Shown: one piece after another, positions 25,289 to 33,387 of the stretch
Numbering within the stretch: position 1 is the stretch's first letter
Layout: each line of letters opens with the position of its first letter
DNA from: Streptomyces lavendofoliae
GTDB taxonomy: Bacteria; Actinomycetota; Actinomycetes; Streptomycetales; Streptomycetaceae
Direction of reading: 5' to 3'
Length of the DNA stretch: 64,000 bases
Assembly (NCBI RefSeq): GCF_014649735.1
Contig: NZ_BMTP01000006.1
Location: 347,548-411,547 of the forward strand
Translations under genes and position numbers: made by a program
The notes under the pieces: generated by a model
The model's input: the letters and a program-made list of their open reading frames with translations, nothing else
Database searches by the model: none
What the model was told of the DNA's origin: nothing

Positions 25289-27076
25289 GTCCCTGGGGGA
25301 CGCCGTGGCGGTGGCCCACAGCCCGCGCATCCCGGCGGAGGCGGCGAGCACCTCGTCGAGCGTTCCGGTGGCCTCCACCCGTCCGTCCGTCACCACCACC
25401 ACCTGCGCCGCCGCCCGCAGCACGGCCGGCCGGTGGGAGACGGCGAGCACGGCGGAGGAGCCGTCGAGCAGGCGGCCCCACAGGATGCGCTCGGTCTCCG
25501 GGTCGAGCGCGCTGGAGATGTCGTCCACCACCATGAGGCGCGGCCGCCGCACCAGCATCCGGGCGATGGCCAGGCGCTGGATCTGGCCACCGGACAGCCG
25601 CAGTCCGCGCGGGCCGACCACGGTGTCGACCCCGTCCCGCATCGCGGCGACATCGGGTTCGAGCACGGCCGTGCGCAGGGCCGCGGCGAGCGCCCGGTCG
25701 TCGTCCCGGCCCAGCAGCACGTTCTCCCGCACCGAGCCGCTGAACAGCCGGGGCGCCTGTGGGACGTAGCCGCAGCGCGGCGGTACGAGGAAGCCCGCCC
25801 GGTCGGCCGGCTCGCCGTTCCACAGGACCTCGCCGCCCGCCCGCGCGGGCAGGAGGCCCAGCACGGCGCGCAGGAGCGTGGTCTTGCCGGCGCCCACGCC
25901 CCCCGTGACGACGGTGAGGGTGCCGTCGGCCACCGAGAGCCCGGCGTCCTCGACGCCCCTTCGGGTCCCCGGGTGGTGGGCCGTCAGGTGGCGGACCTCC
26001 AGCAGCCGGGGGACGTCACGGCGCGGTGGCGGTGTGCGGTGCCCGGCGGGCTTCCCGGGCGGCGCGGCGGTGTCGGCGGCCGCGCCCCGGAACGCGGTGA
26101 CGCGCTCCAGGGCCACCGACACCCGCTGCAGGCGGATGGAGAGGATGCCGATGGAGGCGAGGGCCTCGGCGAGTATCTGGAGGTAGAAGGTGAACAGTGC
26201 CAGGTCGCCGACACCGAAGGAGTCGCGCGCCCGCCCGGCGGTCAGCAGCAGGACGAGGCCGACACCGAGCGGGGCGGCGTTGCCGATGACGTTGCGCTGC
26301 ACGCCGGCGAAGAGCGCCTCTCGTACGGCCGCCCTGCCCCGCGCCTCGTCGAGCCGTCCGATGTGCGCGGTGACATGGTCCTCGGCGGCGGCGGCCTGCA
26401 CGGCCTTGACCGCGCCCACGGCTTCGCCGAGGGCCCCCGCCACGTGGGCGGAGGCGGTGCGGGTGGCCCGCCGGTGGACGAGGAACCGGCCGTGGACGAG
26501 GGCCGTGACCAGGGTGACGGCCAGGAGCAGGCCGAGGAGCGCGACGGTGACGAGGACGTCGACGGTGAGCATGATGCCGACGGACGCGGTGACGAACAGC
26601 CAGTGCGCGAGGTTGGTGGGCGCCCACGCGAGGAAGAAGCCGACCTCCTCCACGTCCTCGCCCACCGCGCGGAGCGCCTCCCCCGGCGGGACGCGGGCGG
26701 TGACGTCGGGCCGTCGCAGGGCCGTGCCCAGCAGGGACCGGCGCAGGCCGGCCGTGGCGCCGTACTGGAGGCGGGGCTCCAGGCGGCTGAGCATCACGCC
26801 GAACTGGAGCACCAGCCGGGCCCCCTCTATGGCGGCCACCCAGGCGATCAGCGCGATCAGCCCGCCCGTCCCCGCACCGGCTCCGGTCCCGGCCCCGCCT
26901 TCGGCTCCGGCCCCGCCGGCTGCCGTCCCGCCCCCGATCCCGTCGAAGAGCCGCTGGAAGAGCAGGCCCACCGCCAGCGTCCCGGCCCTCAGCAGCACCC
27001 ACAGCCCGGTCAGCGTCCAGTAGGCCCCGGACGATCCGCGCAGCACCGCCCGCAGGCGGGAGAGGGTCGCTCCCAT
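25286..27076 (-). CDS. moeJ5: ABC exporter half-transporter, fused permease-ATPase (MoeJ5-like)
   Basis: The 596-aa protein has an N-terminal six-helix exporter domain with an unusual Gly/Ala-rich loop (about residues 48-72), and a C-terminal ATPase. The ATPase has Walker A VTGGVGAGKTTLLR, signature LRLSGGQIQRLAI, Walker B LMVVDDISS and the H-loop AVSHRP. Note GGVGAGKT and VVDD-I rather than the textbook VVDE: the catalytic glutamate position is aspartate, so this half may be the degenerate site of a heterodimer. ATG at 27076 overlaps the upstream stop by one base, so it is co-translated with its partner. Likely role: export of, or self-protection against, the phosphoglycolipid. Which of MoeD5/MoeJ5 each gene corresponds to is by position only. 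Confidence 0.87.
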   Translation of the reverse strand: MGATLSRLRAVLRGSSGAYWTLTGLWVLLRAGTLAVGLLFQRLFDGIGGGTAAGGAGAEGGAGTGAGAGTGGLIALIAWVAAIEGARLVLQFGVMLSRLEPRLQYGATAGLRRSLLGTALRRPDVTARVPPGEALRAVGEDVEEVGFFLAWAPTNLAHWLFVTASVGIMLTVDVLVTVALLGLLLAVTLVTALVHGRFLVHRRATRTASAHVAGALGEAVGAVKAVQAAAAEDHVTAHIGRLDEARGRAAVREALFAGVQRNVIGNAAPLGVGLVLLLTAGRARDSFGVGDLALFTFYLQILAEALASIGILSIRLQRVSVALERVTAFRGAAADTAAPPGKPAGHRTPPPRRDVPRLLEVRHLTAHHPGTRRGVEDAGLSVADGTLTVVTGGVGAGKTTLLRAVLGLLPARAGGEVLWNGEPADRAGFLVPPRCGYVPQAPRLFSGSVRENVLLGRDDDRALAAALRTAVLEPDVAAMRDGVDTVVGPRGLRLSGGQIQRLAIARMLVRRPRLMVVDDISSALDPETERILWGRLLDGSSAVLAVSHRPAVLRAAAQVVVVTDGRVEATGTLDEVLAASAGMRGLWATATASPRD

Positions 27077-28839
27077 CACGCCGCCCGGCCGGTGTGCAGG
27101 AGACCGTGGAAACGGGAGGCCGGATCGGCGGCGAGAGCGGTCCGCTCCCCGTGCTCGACCACCCGGCCGCGGTCGAGCACCAGTATCCGGTCGACGTGCC
27201 GCAGCGCGTGCGGCCGGTGCTGGACCACGACGGCGGTCCGGCCGTGCAGGAGGCGCTCCATGGCGGGGACCAGGAGCTCCTCGGTGTGCGGGTCGAGGCG
27301 CGCGGTGGGTTCGTCCATGAGGACGAGGGCCGGGTCGCGGAGGAACGCCCTGGCGAGGGCGACGAGTTGCTCCTCCCCCGCGGACATGCCGCGCGCGCCG
27401 GCGCCGAGGACCGTGTCGAGACCGTCCGGCAGGTCCCTCAGCCAGCCGGTGAGCCCGGCCTGTTCGAGGGCGTCGAGGAGGCGGCGGTCGTCGACCGAGC
27501 GGTCGAAGAAGGCGAGGTTGTCGCGGAGGGTGGCGTGGAAGACGTGGACCTCCTGGGTGATCAGGGCGACTTTGGCGCGCAGGGCCCGGACGTCCATGGT
27601 GCGGATCTCCCGGCCGCCCAGGACGACCGAGCCGGCGGCCGGCCGGTGCAGCCCGAACAGCAGCCGTACGACGGTGGACTTGCCGCTCCCGGTGCGGCCG
27701 ACGACGCCGAGCCGCTCGCCGGGCCGGAGACGGAAGGAGACATCGGTGAGGACGGGCTCGCCGGGCTCGTAGTGGAAGCAGACGGCGTCGAAGCGCACGT
27801 CGAGCGGTCCGGCGGGCAGGGGCGGGCCGGCGGCGGGCCGGGGCCCACCGGCCGCCGGGCCGGGCGGGTGCCCGTCGTGCTCGCGCAGCAGTTCGGCCAG
27901 GCGGCCGACGCTGACGACGGCGCTCTCCAGCTCCTGGAAGCGGGCGGTGAGGGCGAGCAGCGGGCGGCGCAGCAGCATCGCGTACGACAGCGCGGCGAAC
28001 GCCGTACCGGTGGTGAGCTGCCCGCGGGCGTGCAGCCAGACGCTCACCACCAGGGCGAGCACCACGCTCGCCGCCGACAGGCCCTGCACGGTGGCCGGCC
28101 ACCGCACGGACACCCGCGCCGCGCGCCGGGCCCGTTCGTACAGCGTGCCGAGCCGGTCCTCCAGTGCCCGCATGGTGGCGGGCGCCGCCCCGTTGGCCGT
28201 GAGGTCCTCGGCGCAGGCGAGCCGCTCCTCCAGGAAGCCCAGGAGGTCGGCCACCGAGGTCTGCCGGGCGGTGACGAACGGGACCGCCCGGCCGACCAGG
28301 CGCCGCAGGAGCAGCAGGGTGCACACGGTGAACGGGGCGAAGACGAGGGCCAGCACCTGGTCGAGCCGGAACAGCGCGACGAGGATCCCGACGACGAGCA
28401 GGGCCTGCGCGGCCACTTCGAGCAGGAGGGAGGACATCACGCCGGCCAGGCGGGTCACGTCGCCGTCGACGCGGTCGACGAGCTCACCGGGCGGGTGGCG
28501 CTGGTAGAACGGCGCCGGGCGGCGCAGGCAGTGGTCCACCAGCTCGGCGCGCAGCCGGTTGGTGGTGCGCCAGGCGAGGCGGGCCGCGAGGTGGTCGCCG
28601 CCGGTGGAGAGGGCCGTCTGGCCGAGCGCCGCCGCGCAGTACCAGGCGGCGACGGTGAGCAGCAGGCCGTCGGGCGAGCCGGACAGCGCGCCGTCGACGA
28701 ACCGGCGCAGCATCTCGGGCGCGACCAGCTGGAGTCCGACGCCCAGGGGAACGACCAGCGCGAGGAGGGCCAGCGGTCCGCGCTCGCCGCTCAGGTGCCG
28801 GCCGAGTCCGCGCAGCCGGCGCCATGGGCTGTCAGCCAA
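27076..28839 (-). CDS. moeD5: ABC exporter half-transporter, fused permease-ATPase (MoeD5-like)
   Basis: The 587-aa partner of the next gene has six membrane helices in residues 20-300, then the ATPase: Walker A VVGRTGSGKSTVV, Q-loop ITQEVHVF, signature GMSAGEEQLVALARAF, Walker B ALVLMDEPTARLD with the catalytic glutamate intact, and the H-loop VVQHRPH. The two adjacent genes probably make a heterodimeric exporter with one canonical and one degenerate site. The start is TTG at 28839 with a GGAGGGG ribosome site 8 nt upstream, which fits better than any nearby ATG. It is divergent from moeE5 across a regulatory region. Confidence 0.88.
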   Translation of the reverse strand: MADSPWRRLRGLGRHLSGERGPLALLALVVPLGVGLQLVAPEMLRRFVDGALSGSPDGLLLTVAAWYCAAALGQTALSTGGDHLAARLAWRTTNRLRAELVDHCLRRPAPFYQRHPPGELVDRVDGDVTRLAGVMSSLLLEVAAQALLVVGILVALFRLDQVLALVFAPFTVCTLLLLRRLVGRAVPFVTARQTSVADLLGFLEERLACAEDLTANGAAPATMRALEDRLGTLYERARRAARVSVRWPATVQGLSAASVVLALVVSVWLHARGQLTTGTAFAALSYAMLLRRPLLALTARFQELESAVVSVGRLAELLREHDGHPPGPAAGGPRPAAGPPLPAGPLDVRFDAVCFHYEPGEPVLTDVSFRLRPGERLGVVGRTGSGKSTVVRLLFGLHRPAAGSVVLGGREIRTMDVRALRAKVALITQEVHVFHATLRDNLAFFDRSVDDRRLLDALEQAGLTGWLRDLPDGLDTVLGAGARGMSAGEEQLVALARAFLRDPALVLMDEPTARLDPHTEELLVPAMERLLHGRTAVVVQHRPHALRHVDRILVLDRGRVVEHGERTALAADPASRFHGLLHTGRAA

Positions 28840-29128
28840 CGCGGCCCCCTCCGTCCGTCACAACGCCGGGACCCGACAGCATAAAGAGGCGTCATGCGGT
28901 TGGGAATGGGCTGGCCGGTATTCGCCGGTTGCGGAATCCTTCCCGCCGTCCGCTTATTCGCGTTTCCTGTTTTCGCCCGTCACTCCCGGGCCCATTGCTC
29001 GCGGAAAGAACGCGCTGTTAGACTCCGGCGCGTCTTTTCAGGTCCCTTTGTCCGCCTGTCCGGGGCCGAATACCAGCACGTCGCACCGCCTTGAACAGCC
29101 GTACGCGCAACGGAACAAGGGGGACTTC
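28840..29128. promoter_or_regulatory. Divergent control region between the ABC operon and moeE5
   Basis: The 289-bp region is relatively AT-rich and contains no gene. TGGCCGGTAT at 28912-28921 fits the AdpA consensus TGGCSNGWWY exactly. TTGCTC (28995-29000) and TAGACT (29019-29024), spaced 18 bp, form a plausible promoter for moeE5, with a leader of about 100 nt before its ATG. In the moenomycin producer S. ghanaensis, AdpA is a known activator of moe genes (family knowledge); binding here is inferred. Confidence 0.5.
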
Positions 29129-30214
29129 ATGCCAAGCGACGCATACCTTCCGGCCATCGCCGGTGATGTCGTGGTGACCGGTGCAGCGGGTTTCATCGGG
29201 TCGCACCTGGTGTCGGCATTGCGCCACAGCGGCCGGAACGTCACGGGGGTGGACCGCCGGGACATGAGCGTCCACACCGAATCGGGACCGGCGCCGGGCG
29301 AAGGGGCCTTCCAGGCGCGGACCGGTGATCTCGCGACCATGGATCTCGGTTCCTGCCTGAAAGGCGTGGACCTGGTGTTCCACCTGGCCGCCTTACCCGG
29401 CGTACGGCCTTCCTGGACGGAATTCCCCGAGTACCTGCACTGCAACGTGCTGGCCACCCAGCGGCTGCTGGACGCCTGTGTGCAGGCGGGCGTCGGGCGG
29501 GTGGTGATGGCGTCCTCGTCGAGCGTGTACGGCGGTGCCGAGGGCGCCATGCACGAGGAGATGCTCCCGCGCCCCAGCTCGCCGTACGGGGTGACGAAAC
29601 TGGCCGCCGAGCGGCTGGCCCTGGCGTTCGCCGCCCGCCGGGACACCGCGCTGTCGGTGGCCGCGCTGCGCTTCTTCACCGTCTACGGGCCCGGTCAGCG
29701 GCCGGACATGTTCATCTCCCGGATGATCAGGGCGGTGCTGCTCGGCCGGCCCGTCGAGGTGTACGGGGACGGCACGCAGATCAGGGACTTCGTGTACGTC
29801 GAGGACGTCGTCCGCGCCCTGCTGCTGGCCGCGGCGCCCGGCCGGCCACGGGGCGACAGCGCCACGGACCACCGCACCGTGGGCGACCAAGCCGTGGGCG
29901 ATCCCGCCGACGACGACCGGGCCGAGGTGCTGAACGTGGGCACCGGCTCCTCCGTGTCGCTGAACCGGCTCCTGGAGCTGACCGCCGAGCTGACCGGGCT
30001 CCGGCCGGACGCCCGCTACGGCCCCACCCGCGTCGGCGACGTGGGCGCGACCACCGCCGACCCGGGTCGGACGCGCGAACGGCTCGGCTTCCGCCCCGCC
30101 ACGGACCTGCGCACCGGCCTGGCCGCCCAGATCGAGTGGACCCGACGGCGGCTGGACCCCGCCCACCGGCCCGATCGGGCGCTCGGCGGCACGGCGACGG
30201 GCCGGCGGGCGTAA
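29129..30214 (+). CDS. moeE5: NAD-dependent UDP-sugar 4-epimerase (MoeE5-like)
   Basis: Extended SDR epimerase predicted to convert UDP-glucuronic to UDP-galacturonic acid for moenomycin unit F (established role of MoeE5). The 361-aa protein has the Rossmann motif TGAAGFIGSH, the SSSSVYG strand with the catalytic serine, Y153-x-x-x-K157 (YGVTK), and the RFFTVYGPGQRPDM substrate motif typical of UDP-uronate epimerases. An acidic insert around residues 238-262 (DHRTVGDQAVGDPADDDR) is not usual for the family. Codon 89 is TTA (29393-29395), as reported for moeE5 of S. ghanaensis. ATG at 29129 follows AAGGGGGA. It heads the moeE5-F5-GT1-H5-K5-GT-M5 transcript. Confidence 0.92.
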   Translation: MPSDAYLPAIAGDVVVTGAAGFIGSHLVSALRHSGRNVTGVDRRDMSVHTESGPAPGEGAFQARTGDLATMDLGSCLKGVDLVFHLAALPGVRPSWTEFPEYLHCNVLATQRLLDACVQAGVGRVVMASSSSVYGGAEGAMHEEMLPRPSSPYGVTKLAAERLALAFAARRDTALSVAALRFFTVYGPGQRPDMFISRMIRAVLLGRPVEVYGDGTQIRDFVYVEDVVRALLLAAAPGRPRGDSATDHRTVGDQAVGDPADDDRAEVLNVGTGSSVSLNRLLELTAELTGLRPDARYGPTRVGDVGATTADPGRTRERLGFRPATDLRTGLAAQIEWTRRRLDPAHRPDRALGGTATGRRA

Positions 30215-30218
30215 CGGC

Positions 30219-32180
30219 GTGTGCGGCTTCGTGGGCTTCAGCGACCCCGACGGGGGCGGCGACGCCTCGCGCGCCACCGCCGGACGGATGCTGGCCGCCG
30301 TGGCGCACCGGGGCACGGACGGCTCCGGCTGGTGCCACCACCGGGGCATCACCCTGGCGCACTGCGCGCTGACGTTCGTCGACCCGGACCGCGCCCGGCA
30401 GCCGTTCCTGTCCGGATCGGGCCACGTCTCCGTGGTGTTCAACGGCGAGATCTACAACCATGCCGCGCTGCGGCGGGAGTTGCGCGCCTCGGGCGCCGCG
30501 CTGCGCACGGAGAGCGACACCGAGGTGCTGGTGGAGCTGTACGAGCGGCACGGCATGCGGATGCTGGGGCGGTTGCGCGGCATGTACGCCTTCGCGCTGC
30601 ACGACGCCCGCACCGGCACGACGGTGCTGGCCCGCGACCCGATGGGCAAGAAGCCGCTGTACTACGCGCGCGTCCCGCGGGGGGTGGCCTTCGCCTCCGA
30701 ACTGGCGGCACTGCTGCACCACCCGGACGTCCCCCGGACGCCCGACCCGCGGGCCGTCGCCGACTACCTGGTCCTCCGGGCCTTCCCCGCGCCGGGTTCC
30801 GCCGTCTCCGGGGTGCGCAAGGTGCGCCCGGGGTGCTTCGTGCGCCACGAGGACGGTGTGCTGACCGAGGTGGAGCACTGGCGTCCGGCGTCGCCGGGCG
30901 TGGCGGCGCGCACCGGGGTCCGGGAGGCCGAGGCGCGGTTCACGGCGCTGTTCCGGTCGGCCGTGGAGCGCCGGGTGCTGAGCACCGGACGGCCGCTGGG
31001 CGTGCTGCTGAGCGGGGGGCTGGACTCCAGCGCGGTGGCGGCCGTCGCACAGGACGTGTCGCCGCACGGGCCGGTGCCCACGTTCAGCGCCGGGTTCTCC
31101 GACACGGACTTCGACGAGTCGGCCCACGCGCTGCTGGTGGCCCGGCACCTGGGCACCGAGCACCATGTGGTGCGGATCGGCGGGCGGGACCTGGCGGAGG
31201 TGGTCGAGTCGGAGTACGGGCGGGCCGACGAGCCGCTCGCCGATCCGTCGCTGCTGCCGACCCGGATCGTGTGCCGGGCGGCGCGGCGGCGCGTGCGCGG
31301 GGTGCTGACCGGCGACGGGGCGGACGAACTGCTGCTGGGGTACCGGTTCTTCCAGGCCGAGCGGGCGCTGGAGGCGCTGTTGCGGGTCATGCCGGCGGAC
31401 CGGGTGGAGGCCCTGGCGGGCGCCGTCGCGCGGAGACTTCCGCAGCGGTCGGGGAACCTGCCGGCGCGGGCCGCGCTCGCCCAGTTGGCCCGGGGGGTGC
31501 GGGCCGCGCCCGAGCACCGCTTCTACCTGGCCACGGCGCCGTTCGCACCGGCCCGGCTGCCCGCGCTGTTCCGCCCGGAGGCGGCCGGGGCGCTGACGGA
31601 CCACGACCCGTTCGCCGAGGTGGCGCGGCTGCTGGAGGGCCGCGCCGGTCTGTCGCCCCTGGAGCGCAGCCGGCTCGCCGTCGTCTGCCACTTCCTGCGG
31701 GACGTGATCCTCACCAAGACCGACCGGGGCGGTATGCGCAGCGCGCTGGAGCTGCGGTCGCCGTTCCTCGACGTGGACCTGGTGGAGTACGTCGACGCGC
31801 TGCCGCCGGGGCTGAAGCTGCGCGGCTTCACCGGCAAGTACCTGCTGCGCCGGGCCGCCGCCCCGTGGCTGCCGCGCGACACCGTCCGGCGTACGAAGCT
31901 GGGCTTCCGCGCCCCGGTGGCGGCGTTGCTGCGGGGGGAGCTGCGGACGCTGCTGCGGGACACCCTCGCACCGGCCGCGCTGGACCGCGGCGGCCTGTTC
32001 GACCCCCGTGCGGTGCGGGTCCTGCTGGACGACCACCTGAGCGGTCGGCGGGACACGTCGCGGGGGCTGTGGGCGCTGCTGTGCTACCAGCTCTGGTCCG
32101 ACGGACTGCCCGCCGCCTGCCGTGCCCCCGCCCCGCCCGCCCCCGTGGCCCTGACCGAGGAGATGCGCCGTGCCGTCTGA
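30219..32180 (+). CDS. moeF5: Asparagine synthase-type glutamine amidotransferase (MoeF5-like)
   Basis: The 653-aa enzyme has a class II glutaminase domain with catalytic Cys2 directly after the GTG start (V-C-GFVGF), the HRGTDGSG and FNGEIYNH ammonia-domain motifs, and an ATP-pyrophosphatase domain with SGGLDSSAV near residues 265-273. It is predicted to activate a uronic acid carboxylate with ATP and amidate it; in moenomycin MoeF5 is tied to the carboxamide of the unit F sugar. The start is 4 nt after moeE5 and the end overlaps the glycosyltransferase by 11 nt. Full length for the family, with all key residues visible. Confidence 0.92.
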   Translation: MCGFVGFSDPDGGGDASRATAGRMLAAVAHRGTDGSGWCHHRGITLAHCALTFVDPDRARQPFLSGSGHVSVVFNGEIYNHAALRRELRASGAALRTESDTEVLVELYERHGMRMLGRLRGMYAFALHDARTGTTVLARDPMGKKPLYYARVPRGVAFASELAALLHHPDVPRTPDPRAVADYLVLRAFPAPGSAVSGVRKVRPGCFVRHEDGVLTEVEHWRPASPGVAARTGVREAEARFTALFRSAVERRVLSTGRPLGVLLSGGLDSSAVAAVAQDVSPHGPVPTFSAGFSDTDFDESAHALLVARHLGTEHHVVRIGGRDLAEVVESEYGRADEPLADPSLLPTRIVCRAARRRVRGVLTGDGADELLLGYRFFQAERALEALLRVMPADRVEALAGAVARRLPQRSGNLPARAALAQLARGVRAAPEHRFYLATAPFAPARLPALFRPEAAGALTDHDPFAEVARLLEGRAGLSPLERSRLAVVCHFLRDVILTKTDRGGMRSALELRSPFLDVDLVEYVDALPPGLKLRGFTGKYLLRRAAAPWLPRDTVRRTKLGFRAPVAALLRGELRTLLRDTLAPAALDRGGLFDPRAVRVLLDDHLSGRRDTSRGLWALLCYQLWSDGLPAACRAPAPPAPVALTEEMRRAV

Positions 32181-33387
32181 CCACAGCCGTATCCAGGTGC
32201 TGTCCCCCCGTACGTGGGGGGAGTTCGGCAACTACCTGGCGGCGACCAGTTTCTCGCGGGTGCTGCGCGGGGCGGTCGACGCGGAGGTGACGCTGCTGGA
32301 GGCCGAGCCGATCGTGCCGTGGCTCGGTGACGCCGGGGCGGAGATCCGCGCGATCTCGCTGGAGAGCCCGGACGCGGTGACCCGCACCGAGCGGTACATG
32401 GCGCTGATGTCCCGGCTCCAGGAGCGTTTCCCGGCCGGGTTCGAGGTGGACCCGGGACTGCGGCAGGCGGAGGCCCTGTCGGGGCTGGTGAAGCACCTGC
32501 GGGAGACGACGCCGGACGTCGTCGTGGGCACCAAGGGGTTCGTGGCCCGGCTGTGCGTGGCGGCGGTGCGGCTGGCGGGGCTGCGGACCCGGGTGGTGAG
32601 CCATGTGACGAACCCGGGTCTGATGGATTTGCCCCTGCACCGCAGCCGGCACCCCGACCTGACGCTGGTGGGCCTGGAGCGCGCCAAGGAGCGGCTGCTC
32701 GCCGAGGAGGGCGGGGACCCGGACCGCATACGGGTGGTGGGGCCGCTGGTCGCCCAGCACGACCTGCGCGACTTCATGACGGGCGGGCGCGGGGGCGCGC
32801 CGGCCGCGTCCGGCCCCTGGGGCGGTGACCGCGCGGTGCCCCGGCTGATCGTGTTCTGCAACCGGGGCGGCGACACCTACCTGCGGCTGCTGGAGCACCT
32901 CGCCGAGCGGCACCCGCACATCGACCTGGTGTTCGTCGGGTACGACGACGCCGAGCTGGCCCGCCGGGCCGCGGCGTCCGCGGCCGCGTCGCGCGTCACG
33001 CACTGGCGGTTCCACAGCCGGCTGACCCAGGCCGAGTACTTCGACTACATCGACCAGGCGGCGAAGTCCCCCTACGGCCTGCTGGTCTCCAAGGCGGGGC
33101 CCAACACCACCCTGGAGGCCGCCTACTTCGGTATCCCGGTGCTCATGCTGGAGTCGGGGCTGCCGATGGAGGCGTGGGTGCCGGGCCTGATCGCCGGGCA
33201 CGGCCTGGGCCGGGCGTGCGACACCCCGGCGGAGCTGACCCGCGTCCTGGACGACTGGCTGGCGGACCCGGCCACGATCGAACGGCACAAACGGGATGTG
33301 CGGGTCTTCGCCCGTACCGTGCTCGACCAGGAGGCCGTGGCCCGCCGCATCGGCGAGGCGGTACGGACCGTGCTGGAGGCCCGGTGA
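32170..33387 (+). CDS. moeGT1: GT-B glycosyltransferase, candidate MoeGT1
   Basis: The 405-aa glycosyltransferase has a GT-B fold. The C-terminal half carries SKAGPNTTLEAAYFGIPVL, which resembles the donor-binding region of MurG/GT28 enzymes, preceded by an FHSRLTQAEYFDYIDQA segment. No N-terminal signal or membrane helix is seen. Its place between moeF5 and moeH5 and its unlikeness to the other four transferases here fit MoeGT1, which adds the first uronic acid sugar to farnesyl-phosphoglycerate. The GTG at 32170 lies inside the end of moeF5 (11-nt overlap), so translation is coupled. The numbering is by synteny from memory. Confidence 0.85.
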   Translation: MPSDHSRIQVLSPRTWGEFGNYLAATSFSRVLRGAVDAEVTLLEAEPIVPWLGDAGAEIRAISLESPDAVTRTERYMALMSRLQERFPAGFEVDPGLRQAEALSGLVKHLRETTPDVVVGTKGFVARLCVAAVRLAGLRTRVVSHVTNPGLMDLPLHRSRHPDLTLVGLERAKERLLAEEGGDPDRIRVVGPLVAQHDLRDFMTGGRGGAPAASGPWGGDRAVPRLIVFCNRGGDTYLRLLEHLAERHPHIDLVFVGYDDAELARRAAASAAASRVTHWRFHSRLTQAEYFDYIDQAAKSPYGLLVSKAGPNTTLEAAYFGIPVLMLESGLPMEAWVPGLIAGHGLGRACDTPAELTRVLDDWLADPATIERHKRDVRVFARTVLDQEAVARRIGEAVRTVLEAR

